Translations under genes and position numbers: made by a program
The notes under the pieces: model-generated
What the model was told of the DNA's origin: nothing
The model's database searches: none
What the model saw: only the letters and a program-made list of their open reading frames with translations
Shown: positions 10,975 through 22,640 of the stretch, piece by piece
How the letters are laid out: the number at the start of each line of letters is the position of its first letter
How positions within the stretch are numbered: position 1 is the first letter of the stretch
Assembly (NCBI RefSeq): GCF_040054535.1
Contig: NC_090779.1
Span: 19,392,501-19,456,500 of the forward strand
DNA: 64,000 nucleotides
Source of the DNA: Antennarius striatus
Lineage: Eukaryota > Chordata > Actinopteri > Lophiiformes > Antennariidae
Direction: 5' to 3'

Positions 10975-11402
10975 ATTGCATCACTATGGAGAGCAGCTGC
11001 AGCAGCATGACGAAGACATGCAAGGAAAAGTTTATTGTATTTCAAGTTTACTCTTTCAATTTCAATAACACATAATGATGGCAGAATATTTAAAAAAAAA
11101 ATCTCACTGCTTATTTATTTTTAACTGTGCAATCCAGCTAATATCACAATGATGTTGGGTTGTTATGATGAGATCTGTCACTCTCTTTACTTTATAATTA
11201 TGATCTTTCCACATGGAAATATTAATATGTCGGTGATGTCGGTTTAGTCATTTTAGAGGCGATGATAATATGTATTTTTTTTCTTGTCAATTTAATTAAT
11301 CTTTGCCAATTCATGTCTTCTTTTTTTAAAAATAAAATGTCTAGGTCTGTTGTGGTATTGATGTTTTCTTCATAGAAACATGATGACTATCAAATTCTTT
11401 AT

Positions 11403-12190
11403 TTGTACTGGTTTTATATTCAAGGAAATGTCCTCCCCTATCTTAACTACTGTGCTGAAGTATGGGGAAACACATATAAAAGTGGCTTACAACCTTTAGT
11501 TTTGATCCAGAAAAGAGCCATAAGAATTATTCACAATGAACATTATAGAGCTCGTACAAATCAATTATTTATTAAACCTAAACCACTGAAAATACGTGAC
11601 ATTATAAGCTATAAAACTGCTCAACTTATGAATAAAGCAGTCAATAACTACGTATTTACCACAAAATATACAAACATAAATACAGATTAATGAATCCAGC
11701 TACCAACTGAGAGGAAACACAGCATTCTCACAGAAGAAAGCAATTACTACACTAAAAACATTTTTATTATCTTTTACTGGCGTTAAATTCTGGAACAAAC
11801 TGCACAACGAAATTAGGAGTCTAGGAACTCTATCTGCCTTTAAAAAAGGTTTTAAAAACATGACTTTGCAAGGTTATATCTCGGATGCAAATGATGGTTA
11901 AAGTCTTACATTGTTATGGCTAAATAAACGACATGTGTCATGCCTGTGGAAAAATGTCACCGTAACCTTAGTGCAGCAACTGAGACGGTGAACGATAACC
12001 AGATTAACAAAATTAGACTGTTTTCAAGAACTGACAAAGATGTGTGCAAAGATGCATATCTATTGGACTGAATGGACAATTTTATTTTTTTTCCGGATGT
12101 TGTTGTTGATGTTCCAACATTGATGAAAGTGAAATCTGCTGTAATAACATGTCTGGAAAGAAAATAAATAAACTGAATAAATTAAAAAAA
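11403..12190 (+). mobile_element. Decayed 5'-truncated LINE 3' end (reverse-transcriptase ORF remnant)
   Basis: The reading frame at 11403-11690 encodes the segment typical of the C-terminus of non-LTR retrotransposon ORF2: PYLNYCAEVWGNTYK, LVLIQKRAIRII, then a tail after the reverse-transcriptase core. The frame then shifts near 11690-11702; a second frame continues with KAITTLKTF, GVKFWNKLHNEI and TLSAFKKGFK and stops near 11900. AT-rich 3' UTR-like sequence follows and ends in AATAAATAAACTGAATAAATT and A-rich tails near 12190. The element is broken (truncated and frameshifted), so it is inactive. An L2- or CR1-like clade is possible but not determined. Confidence 0.8.
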
Positions 12191-13680
12191 TAAAATATTT
12201 ATAATGTAAATATTAAGTTAAATTCAATACTAGATTTCAAGGCATTAGAAGCCTAAAACCAGTCATGTTTCCTCTGAGCCTGGCACAGTACATGACAATT
12301 AAAGAACCAAATAAGAAAGCTATCTGGAATTAGCAGGTTTTCTATTTTTTCTCTCTTCTGTTTCACAGAGCAGATAATGATAGTGTTACTACTTCACATT
12401 TTAAGCAGGTGTATTATGATGAAACATGATTTCATTTAAATACCTTCTAACTTGTAACCATGCAAACCTGAACCGCAGAACGATTGCTGAGTCAGACCCC
12501 TGATTGTAGTGAGAGTGAATCTTTAAACTTTCTTGGGGATTCTTCAGCCGAACTATGATCCGGGGGAAAAGCCAATGGTATGTGGTGCCACCATAGAAAT
12601 GGAGGGAGGTGTGTGCTGCAGTGGTTTTTGAGGCAGAGCTCAGAGATGGGGGAACAGTACCTTGGAGAGTTGAAGAGACAAAATGGTTGGTAGAGGATGA
12701 GAGAAATTTGACTCCATGAATTTTAGGATGAAACACTGACTTCTGTGTGCATATTTGTGTGATTAAGAGACAAAGTGAGTGAATGCCAAAGAGAGAAAGC
12801 CTGTGTATGCTGAGATAAGCGTGGCTCATTGTGAAGTTGTTGTTTTCCGAACGCACAGCGGTGTGTATGTATGTGTGTACTTTGTGAAATAATTGTCTTT
12901 CTGCATACACATGAACTGTTGGAGTGGTTCTTTTTGATATGTTGACTCTAAAGGTCATCACTCTTGATAATTGTCCCTCCCTTTTCCAGAAAAGTCGTCA
13001 GAATTTGGTGATTATGTTCCTCCAAGGTTCTCAGCTGTTTACTTGTTACTGTTTTTAGAATATAATCCAGACTGTTTCTTATCTTCTTCATGCTGGGAAA
13101 ACAGCTTGTTTATGATGACTTCCTGCCACGCAGCCATGCCACTGCTTAAACAAACATTAAACTGGGTGGGTTCACATCTGTTGATGTATATTTATATATT
13201 TAAATCACGTCGAGGGAATCAAATTCATTTTGCTCTGCATTGCAGGGTGTTACAGTTTGGACATTAATTTAGTAATTTAATTGGCAACTTAAATATAATG
13301 CAGTACTAAACTAAATATCACACGCATGTGTCTTCCAGTGCAGCACAGTTTTCCCATCATGTCAACACACCCAAATCCAGAAGTCTCCTGATATGTTGAT
13401 CTCTGGTGCTGATAGTTTTCTTCAGGATCACTATTGAAGATGCATCAGACACACGATTGAATCAGTACTGTTTCACTTTATCATCAATCAGTTATTAAAT
13501 CAGTTAATCTGTGCACACAGGACATTCTCTGTCCTTAGACCCTCAATTTGGATTTAGGAAAAGTTCCTAACTCATTTTGTTATTTCACAGTAGTGAATTT
13601 TCTGGGAGCCTTTATAAATTCCAACAAGAACCAATGCAGTCACAGACTGCAACATCCTGCAACACCCCTGAATTCAAATT
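12191..13680. other. Intergenic, nothing recognised
   Basis: A 186-codon open frame on the minus strand (12401-12961) has no recognisable domain, no splice partners and low-complexity His/Ser/Thr-rich composition, and I treat it as chance. The rest is AT-rich unique-looking DNA. Confidence 0.5.
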
Positions 13681-13736
13681 TTACCCTGACCTACTTGCAT
13701 AGGTCAAACATCAAACCCAGTGCTCTGACCTACTTT

Positions 13737-13766
13737 CATAGATCAAAGCAGTAGCTTTGATCTATG
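13737..13766. repeat. Perfect 13-bp inverted repeat with 4-nt loop
   Basis: CATAGATCAAAGC at 13737-13749, loop AGTA, then its exact complement at 13754-13766. Upstream, at 13687-13732, sit related TGACCTACTTGCATAGGTCA-like half-sites, so the arms look like part of a small family of GACCTA/TAGGTC palindromes. It may be the end of the repeat that continues to 14045. Confidence 0.8.
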
Positions 13767-13964
13767 CTCTTACTCACACTGGCCGTCTCCCTCGTCTTTC
13801 TATCTAATCTGGTTCCTGAGTGTACAAAAGCTGGAATTTGACCTTGATCTAGTTTTGTCAAGGTCAAGGTTAATGTCTCATTTTCATCCCCTTTGCTGCC
13901 TGAGTAATGTTTTTTTTGTTTCATCTTTCTATCTGCAATTGTTGCAAAGATATTTGGTGGACAT

Positions 13965-14045
13965 TCGTATGGACGGACAGACCGACAAACGAACGGATGA
14001 ACACTGACAATTACGATGCATCACCGCTTTGAAGCGGGATGTAAA
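13965..14045 (+). repeat. Dispersed repeat, copy 2 (GAAGCGGG tail)
   Basis: ATGGACGGACAGACCGACAA-type short repeats are followed by GAACACTGACAATTAC and a tail with CTTTGAAGCGGGATGTAA. It aligns collinearly with 316-395. The upstream sequence at 13680-13960, rich in GACCT/AGGTCA motifs, may belong to the same element. Confidence 0.6.
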
Positions 14046-15504
14046 AATTAATCAAAAAACTACTGATAACAAAATACATTACAAAAACCCCCCACCTTCA
14101 TGTTTAAAGCCTTAGTCCAGTCCTCAGACTGTTCTAGTCAGAACATATGTCTGTATTTACATACAAAGTGTTTATGGTCATCTTCATTTTAAGCTCTTTT
14201 ATTAGCTCTGTGAGTGAAACCATTCATTGATATTCATGTAAATTGTTCCTTTTTCCTCCAATAGAATCAAACTGTCTTGTGCTGCTGTTAAAGCTATATC
14301 ACCGACAGCTTGCTGTGTACAAACTCGTAGCCTCAACCCTTGTAAGGCCTGTTCAAGTTGTCAGGAACTTTCCAGACTTTTCATTTCCCAGTTGAAACTC
14401 CGGCGCATCTATTGTAGAGGTGACCCCCACCGAGTCACACAAACACTCCCTCACAGACTGTTTAGCATCACAATGCCGACACTGGCACTTTCCCTCGCTG
14501 TCAGGAGGATTCATATTTATGTATTTTTATTATAATTACATGGCAGTGTTTTTATATTTTCCAAAATGTCCATGTTTCCCCCCCCACTGGCGCTTTTCAT
14601 CAACCACAACTGCAGATCAAATTGAGTTACTGCCAACCCTGTGCTTCCCGGAGCCACCGAGAATACAATCCACCAGTAAACAAAAGATAAAACACCCAAA
14701 TGAAAGCTGGAGAGGGAGCAAAATCAACACAATGAGCCGGTTTGTTGAATAGTGGCGGCAGCATGTGTGTTGTCTGACGCTGGCTGGTGTCGGAATTTGT
14801 TCATTATTGAGGGAGAATGTGTGCAGCTTTGTGTGACCAAGTGTTTGTCAGTGTGTCTGTGTGTTTTGGCCATCGACAGTTCGGTAGAATTATCTTCAAT
14901 GTTTTGAAAGCCTGAACTCACAAATTGTCTTGTCAGCATAAGAAAAAAACTCCTGGTAAAGTAAAAATAAATGCTCTGAAGTTGTCAAAAACTTTTTTTT
15001 TTATTACTATGTAAGCCTGTTGATACCCTGTATTTTTTTTTTTTCAAGAATTCCACTGAGCACACAAAACTGTAAATAAATCCCAATATCAAGTGTGAAT
15101 ACATTGCTTGAGTAATCTTACTGAGCCATTAAGAAATACATTTATTTATGTCACACATGCAGATCTGGGAATCTGACAGCAACACCCTGGAAAAAAAAAA
15201 GTAACAAACAAGATACCTGAGATTTCTGATGCATTTTTTAAATAATCTGTCGACAGAAAGAAAATATCAAAGTATTCCCCTTTAAGACAATATTTGTATG
15301 ATGACATGCATCATTGCACAACATGTTGATGGGTTTAGAAACTCCAAAAGTCCTCCTGGGATGTTTTTGGCGGGATGGGAAGCCTGTTTCGTCTCTTCCT
15401 TCCTGGTTGTGATGCGTAGTGACCTCCTGCTGTTTACACTCAACTTACTGAAATGATAAGGCCTCACATCACACTAATGACTGTTGTTATAACACTGTAC
15501 ACAA

Positions 15505-15538
15505 TTTTTGTCAACTCTGACTGCAGAGTTGACAAAAA
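15505..15538. repeat. Perfect 15-bp inverted repeat with 4-nt loop
   Basis: TTTTTGTCAACTCTG at 15505-15519, loop ACTG, exact complement at 15524-15538. Both RNA strands could fold into a tight hairpin. No flanking target duplication or longer stem is evident. Confidence 0.85.
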
Positions 15539-15681
15539 ATGTTAAAATTATTTTACCAATATTTCATAGGTTTAGTTTAATTGAACTTGTGTTTCATTAA
15601 TTTATTAATATCTTGTAACTTTGAGAAGCAATTCTCTGAATTCTCTTCACAGCGAACCCGGCGTACATGTTTTATCACTCG

Positions 15682-15695
15682 CCACTAGATGGCGT
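15682..15695 (+). promoter_or_regulatory. CTCF-like motif between the AKR and reln genes
   Basis: CCACTAGATGGCGT matches the vertebrate CTCF core consensus (CCASYAGRKGGCRS) at 13 of 14 positions. It lies in intergenic DNA 5 kb upstream of the AKR promoter and 18 kb upstream of reln, a position that fits an insulator. Binding is inferred from the motif only. Confidence 0.5.
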
Positions 15696-16296
15696 CCTAA
15701 CAGAGGCCTTGCTGTCCCCGTTGTTCTGTTCAGCTGCCGGAGGACATGAACCTAGAAAAATACATCTCTCAGCTGCCATTCATTTTATTTGACAAAAACT
15801 GTATATTTTATGCCCTTTAGGCTTGTATTTTGACAGTTTAATGTAAGAGTCTAATATTGTCTCTCTTTTCCTTTGTCTCTTGTGCAGCATTTTAATTTCA
15901 TATGTTGATGCTACAACTGGAAGTTGTATTTAAAAAATACAACCACGTCTCAAATACGTTGACATGCAGAAATCCTTCTTGAGGGTTAGAGAATTGGAAA
16001 TAACATCTGAAACACTGCAGGTGATTTAAAAAAATTTTTTTTTACTAAATGTAATCGCAAATCATGAGAATATGAGCTTCTGCAGAAATGAATCCTTTGA
16101 AATAACTTCAGTGATGGCTACCTCCCTCCATGGTGGGTCCAACAACTATTAAAACTATCTCACAGTAGCTCCAACAAGCTTTCAATAATTTAAGAATTAA
16201 AAATAAAAGAATTTCCAGCTACCTTGAGCAACACATTTCTTTTATATTCATAGATAAATAACCTCTGGCAATAAATATATGAGACTTCCGTGTTTT

Positions 16297-16338
<42 letters not shown>

Positions 16339-16354
16339 TGTGTATGTGTGTGTG
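16297..16354. repeat. Compound (TC)n(TG)n microsatellite
   Basis: About 25 bases of TC repeat pass directly into about 33 bases of TG repeat, with one TATG interruption. Confidence 0.9.
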
Positions 16355-16451
16355 TACATATGTGTTTTGAATATTTGGCATTGTGAGGCAGTTTATAACG
16401 TTTGCGGTGCGTGACTAAGAGCAGAGCTCCAGCAGCAGCCAGCTGTGTATA

Positions 16452-16787
16452 CTAGGGATGAGCAAGTACACCACTATCTGTATCTGTATTTGTATCTGTT
16501 TAACCATCTAAATGATCTATATCACTATCTGTACCCGGGCGGTGGGTAGCGCCGTTGCCTCACAACACGCCGGGTCCGGGTTCGAGTCCCGCTCTGTGCG
16601 GCGTTTGCATGTTCTCCCAGTGTCTGCGAGGGTTCTCTCCGGCTTCCTCCCACCTCCAAAAGCATGCGCTTCATTGGCCGGTCCCAAATTGCGTGTAGGA
16701 ATGAGTGTGTGTGTGTGCTCGTACTCGTCAAAAATGCGTTATCCATACCGGATACTTGCCTGAAACGAGTACCCAGCTCGACCCTAG
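16452..16787. mobile_element. DNA-transposon-like element with nested tRNA-SINE-like insert
   Basis: The ends are inverted: CTAGGGATGAGCAAGTAC on the left, and the complement of the right end reads CTAGGGTCGAGCTGGGTAC. TGTATA directly flanks both sides (16446-16451 and 16788-16793), a likely target duplication. Inside, at about 16535-16715, is a block related to the repeats at 27488 and 30275 (GGTGGGTAGCGCCGTTGCC, GGTTCGAGTCC, CTTCCTCCCACCTCCAAAA). The arrangement suggests a SINE-like copy inserted into an older MITE. It carries no transposase. Confidence 0.65.
16535..16715 (+). repeat. tRNA-SINE-like repeat, copy A (nested)
   Basis: The head carries an A-box-like GGTGGGTAGCGC and an exact RNA polymerase III B-box, GGTTCGAGTCC. 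It is followed by the family's GTTTGCATGTTCTCCC and TCTCTCCGGCTTCCTCCC segments. It is shorter than the 30275 copy and lacks the 3' part (GGGATAGGCTCC). Confidence 0.65.
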
Positions 16788-16793
16788 TGTATA

Positions 16794-18699
16794 CCCACAG
16801 ACAAAGGCAATGGGTGGAAGATAAATGTTTCCCTACACCAGGTCAGATCACCTCCAACCAACATAAACCTTCCATCTTCCTCCAGCTGTCTATCAAAACC
16901 ACTGATCAGCAGCTCCCTTTTTCCTCACATCTGTCCCATCTTGTTTCCTATGTCCATCCATACATCACCCCCCCCCCCACACACACACGCACTCTCCCTC
17001 CAGCTCAATCACACCGTACCGATTCTCTTTTCTAAGCAAACCTTTCTCTCATCCATTATTGAGACTTGTTTTTTTTCCCCTTCAGTCTCAGAATGAAGAG
17101 GGGGAACAGATCTTTTGAATTATTAATGTTCCACATGAAAAATGTAGCATCAGTCATTTCGCGATGATACGAACTAGTAAACTTTTAAAAGGACATAAGA
17201 CTCTAAGTCACAATATGACGTGAGACGATGAGACGAAAGGGGAGACTTGCCCTGCGGCCTTCTGTAAAGGGGGTTGGACAAGGTAATGGGTGAAGGACAG
17301 TAGGCAAGAGCGAAATTTGACAGAATAGCAATAAGCTGAAGGACCGTTGAATGCATCATCAACCAAAAATAGAAACGTCCACAGTATAAAATAGCAATAG
17401 CAGAAAAAAAGCAAAGTGGACTTAAGTAATCAATACAGATTTTTACATGTCAAGGCTTCATCTCATACACATAGAAATAATCAAATTCAACCAGCACTTT
17501 ATTATGTGAATCCCAAAGGTTTTCTAGTCTATCCTTTAGGGATTTTCTTATGCATCGGTAAAACCTGCTAGAACCCCCTCCAATCCTCTAACTCAGCACC
17601 ATCTCCCTCCTCTTCTCACCTGAGCCACTGATCATGTTCCAAAGCTCTTCAAACAGCAGCGAGGTCCAGGTCAGTGTTGTGAAATGGTAAAGACTTTTGT
17701 CAAGAGACTCCTTGCTACGCATCAGGTCCGAAATGCACAGCCAGAATCGTGATGGGATTTTTCAGTGCTCCAACAAATGCGTAGTGTGACAGGAGGCAGG
17801 CTAAAGCAGGTGGGGAAAAGGAGTCCATGTGCTGTAGGTAGGAAAAGAAGAGCAACTAGAGTCCACATACAGCATAATTGTGTATTACAGTATGTGCTGT
17901 ATCTACTTTTTTTCCCCACTCCGGTTTTGGTGCACAAGCTGTGATCGAAAGTGATTTACATCATTGCAAAGTGCTCAAAATTATAGATCTTAGTTTTATG
18001 ACTGCGCGCTGGGCATCAGCTCAGGATATTGTATGCCAGAAAAGAGACAAACTACACAAGGCAAGGAAGGTAGAGTTCATGTAATGGATTCAAAGGTTAT
18101 AGAGCAATGAGCTTTCTGAAAAATATACCACACCACTGTGGATGCGACAGGCTATCTGCCCTCATCTGGTTCTTTGGATCGTAAATCTGGCCCTTTCAAT
18201 GTGTTCTCCTTCCACCCCTGTTCCATACATATAAACATATCTCAGAGCTCAAGGTGGGGGGAAGACGCAGAAACGGACCTGCAGCCCGAGGCGGTCGTAT
18301 ATTCCTGCCATGAGCCTGAAGCATGTCATCTATATTTATGCACTCATTTAGTTGTTTGTGTCTGCAGATTGGCCACAGCTTGTAGTAGCCCATAAATACT
18401 CCTTGAGCAAATTGACATAATTTATGGCACCCCTCCTTCAGCTTACGTAGTCTTAAATGAGAAGTTAATGCACGCATTCACATTATCAACTGAACAAACA
18501 TTTGTAATCATTATTGCGATATGAGCCCTTTTGGCAAATTGTCTTAAAAACCTGTGAGATTCTAGACATTTTTTTTCATGGAATATATTGAGCTGTGCGT
18601 TAGATGGATTTAAGGGGATTTTGATATTTTTATTTGATTCCCTTCTCATGATTATTATTATTGTTATTATTATTATTACTGTTGTTGTTATTATTGTTA

Positions 18700-18730
<31 letters not shown>

Positions 18731-21700
18731 GTTTATAATATCTAGTAGCCTTGGCTGGTTTTATCGCTGATTGCCGCTCATCCTTCAGAGCAAGGTAGTC
18801 TAGAGGACAGGGACAGGGAGGGGCCCGCTGCTCTAGTTTCAGGAGTCATATTGACAGGAGGAGAATGTTTCTGCCAGAGGCCTTGGCTGGTTATGACAGT
18901 CAGGAGGGTCCATTAAGGGACCTGCCCTCATCTATAACACTGTCTCTCTGCGAACCTCATTTAGCCAGAGGTACTATCCTCACAAACGGCAGCAGTATTG
19001 AAGGACATCTTGAGTGTGGTTTACACCACGGTTTACAAGGCGCCTGTTCTGACAAACAATGATCAGTTACAAGAGGAAAGTAATCACTGATGTATTTGAG
19101 CAATAGCAGCAGGTTAGTTCATCCTCTAAATAATTCACTGGGCTTTAAAGAGGATTTGTACTCCATAGTGTCATTAAATGAAAGTAAATAGCTGCTCAAA
19201 AAACTCTGAATGTAATATTTTACAGTGTGTTTAAAGCAGGTGTTTTACGTGGGTTTCATCTGTGCACGCACAATATGCTGAATGTATAGCCAGTGGCAAT
19301 GGACAGAAATAGAAGCAACAGCATGGCAATGAACTGCCAAGAGGAGTGGAGCAAGAGGTTCAAATGAGGAGGAGGATCATTACGGGCCCATCTAATGAAA
19401 GAAGAAGGACTGAACCGCTGAAAATCTTCCATAACAACTGGAGGGAAACCAGAGAACATCTATGATCATATCTGACAAAGGTGAATGTCTTCAGTCTTCA
19501 TTTTAATGCTGGTCCATTCCTCCTCTGAGGGGGATGAAGTTCTAATAAGAAATTGATTTTTTTTAGGGAGAGGGAAAGCCCGTTAAAAGGATGACCTTCT
19601 GACCCCATTGCTCTTTGCAGGTGTGTAAAAAAAAAAAAGTATTCATCCTTGAGAATCGATGCCTCATAACCACCATCGGCTGATTTTGGAGGCCTAAATG
19701 CATCATTAGCGTGTCGTTGAGCATTCGTCTCTGCCCAGAGGCGACAGGACCTTCCCTATCCACCCCCCTGTGTTGGATTAAAAGGATGGAGAATGGCATT
19801 TCCCCCAATTCTGTGAAATGGTGCAGAAAACAGGGGAAGAGGAACACGCCCCATAGTGTCTATCAATCCTGTGTCTGCAGCGCTGACCTCTTGTGAAACT
19901 TCATCTAGATGCCCTCATCTATCTGTCAGTGAATAGGGAAGGAGGTATGGGAGGCGGGGGGGGTGCTATTGGAGCCAGCAGCCAATCTCCCCTCCCTGCT
20001 AGATGCATAATTCAGTGTTTCTCTCACAACAGCCTGCTCTTCGAAGGGCTCAGCTTCCCCCAGCCATGCGGCGGGCAGTCTGCTAATATGAAAGAAACTC
20101 AGAATCCACTCTGTTCTTCCTTCAGGCTCTGGAGCTCTTTACTCTCAGTCATACTTCTATGATTTATTCAGCTTGTTCATGCGTGGCGTGAGACTCGGAC
20201 CCCAGTGGACGAGTTGGGAAACATTTTTGTCCTTGTCAGGGTCCACCCCAGAACTTGGCAGCGGAAGTGTGTCGACATCGCTGTGGGTTGTCAGAATGAC
20301 ACTGGAGTAGCTTAACCTCCCACTGGTGGCTAGCTTTACTGCTCCTTATGAGAGGCTCGCTGCTACAGCAACCCTGTGATGGCCTCAATACGCACCCACG
20401 GAAGGAAGTATTGAGGACAAGAGAACAGGGTGACTCTTTCTGTTCTGCTAAATACAGTTTATTTTTTGCTTTAGTCATTAAAAGGTCACCAAAGTCTGCA
20501 CCTATGGGAGTTTTTTTTTTCTTCTTGATCCAACAATCTAAACAGTATCTAAAAGCACGTAATGGATCACATCTCCAATAAGTTGGAATTGCGGTCTTGA
20601 CTGATATTCCCACCAAACAGTTTTCCCCAAAAGAGGGGTATTTGAGATCATAGTGGAGAATTTGACCCCCGGAAGTAACAGAGAGTTGGCTGAGTCCAAA
20701 AACATCTACATACAAAGTCTCCTCATGGAGCCATTGGACTGCTTTTTAAGTTCCTGAAACAGTTTCATTGAAACTCGTCTCCACCACAGTCAGAAGACCT
20801 AAACTGTAAATCACAGACAGGATTTGTCAGTATAGATTTTTTTGTTCATCAAGGACCTTAATGGGTAAAGTCAAAAATAAGCTAATCTCTATAAATACTT
20901 TATTTATGTTTATAAATCTTTTTTTGTGTGCAAATCACATTGTGTGTGGTAGCCCCTTTCAGTTTATTGAGATGGTTATTTTTGTTTGTTTTCTTTGTAC
21001 TAGAATTTTAATTGACAGAATTGAAAACAATCACATTTAATTCATGGGCCAACTAAATCCCAACAGAAGAGCAGATTTGCCTCACCATCCATGACTCCCC
21101 TTCCTCCTTTCCAGGGTCTGGAATGAACTTTAGCTTCCCATTATATGAATGTTTTCCTTGTATACAGTACGTGAGTTTTATTTTGAGCCTTCTTGATCAA
21201 TATGCATACATTTTCCCGAAACAAAAATGTTCTGTCCACATCAGAGCTCTTATAATCTGTTTATGTTTTGCGTCTGAGGCAGAAGATGATGGAAATGGTT
21301 CTTAAATTGTGGCTGGGCTAACCTCTGCCCTCGCTGCCCGGATTAAACGTCCAACGATGACGTCAAATGTAATGACATGGCATGATGGCTTGTTAAATAG
21401 CTTGGAGTAAATGATGGGGAGCAGCGGGTTAGTGGGGTGTGAATGAGCCTATCCTGGCCCCGTGACAGGCTCCTGACCAAAATACATCGACCTCTCCTCA
21501 TGATGAGATCCCCTCTCCCAATTCATGATTACAATTGCCATTTAATTATATGGAAAGTTTCCACGACTGTCCAAGTAAATGTGTTTGATCAGACTGTTGT
21601 GTGAACATTTTATATCCCACACTTATCTCTGTCTCTGGTGCTCTCTTGATCTCTTTTCTAATAGAAGAGTGCATAGCTTGGGGATAAGGTTAATTATGGA

Positions 21701-22560
21701 GGAGCTCATTACTCATGTTTAATTATTGCAGCTAGATTTTTAGCTGATCAAAGTGTGTCCTCTTCCTTTTCATTGTGCGGAGTGGAATTACTCCATTGTG
21801 TGTTTCTCTACTTATGTAATTGATTTTATTAGAGCTAAATATTATTTTCTTTAACAAAATCTCTTCTTGTTAATCTGCTGGGATTAGCTGAGCGCTGCAT
21901 GTCGAGAAAATTATTTCTTTGAGTTAATTTAAATTTAATTTTTCGCAAGCAATTCATAGATATACCTGTGGATGATTTGCGTGTCAGAGTGTAGGTCATA
22001 AAAAGACGTAAGTTGTCACTGATCTGCCAGTCTAGGGTTTTAGTCATTAGCTGGCAGTCATTAGCAACTTGTTTAATTGGACTCATTTACAAACTATGCT
22101 AATCTGCTGAGGTGACCTTGATTTTGAGTCTGGGTAATGTTTATGCAGTGGAACAGAGTGTGTCTCTCTTTTTTTGCCATGATGAGCACACAAAGGCAGT
22201 TAGGCCCATGTTTGGCCATAAAAGCCAGCACTTCATTAGTCATAATTACCTTTGCTGTTGCCCAGAGAGGCAATGAGTTTCTGACTCTAGACTAGATGCC
22301 AAACTCATCAGCAGAGCCGCTGAGGGTACATAACACTAAATACTCAGCTCTCATCCCTTTCTCTTTCTCTTTCCTATTTTCAATTTCTCTTTCGGAACTC
22401 ACTGTATATCAGCTTAGCCTCTGCTGGTGAGCGCTGTTGTAAATCTAGCGAGGACCAAATGCACAGTTGAGGAAATGAGTCCGGCTGCGGTTGGTTGCTT
22501 GTTGGAGTGATGGATTAATGAGGTGTGTCCTTGTCTGTGTGGGCTGGGTGGTTGTCTTTG
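16794..22560. other. Intergenic, upstream of reln; possible conserved non-coding DNA
   Basis: I find no genes. There is an (ATT)n tract at 18650-18731. The interval 21340-22140 is unusual for lacking repeats and for clustered TAATTA/ATTAAT motifs, the kind of composition seen in developmental enhancers. This is only an impression and needs alignment with other fish. Confidence 0.4.
18650..18731. repeat. (ATT)n microsatellite
   Basis: About 80 bases of ATT repeat, imperfect in the left half (GTT units) and perfect in the right half. Confidence 0.9.
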
Positions 22561-22567
22561 TAAGGAG

Positions 22568-22569
<2 letters not shown>

Positions 22570-22612
<43 letters not shown>

Positions 22613-22640
22613 ACGTGTGTGTGTGTGTGTGTGTGTGTGC
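22570..22640. repeat. (TG)n microsatellite
   Basis: A TG run of about 70 bases with a GCGTGTACG interruption in the middle. Confidence 0.9.

Larger units (their letters stand above)
14046..16296. other. Intergenic, mostly featureless
   Basis: There are no supported genes. The stretch contains a perfect hairpin-forming repeat at 15505-15538, a CTCF-like motif at 15682-15695 and short homopolymer runs. The open frames here (for example 14420-14752) show no recognised domain. Confidence 0.5.

Noticed and set aside
12401..12961. 186-codon open frame on the minus strand
   Set aside because: No recognisable motif, low-complexity composition and no partner exons; a chance frame is the simplest reading.
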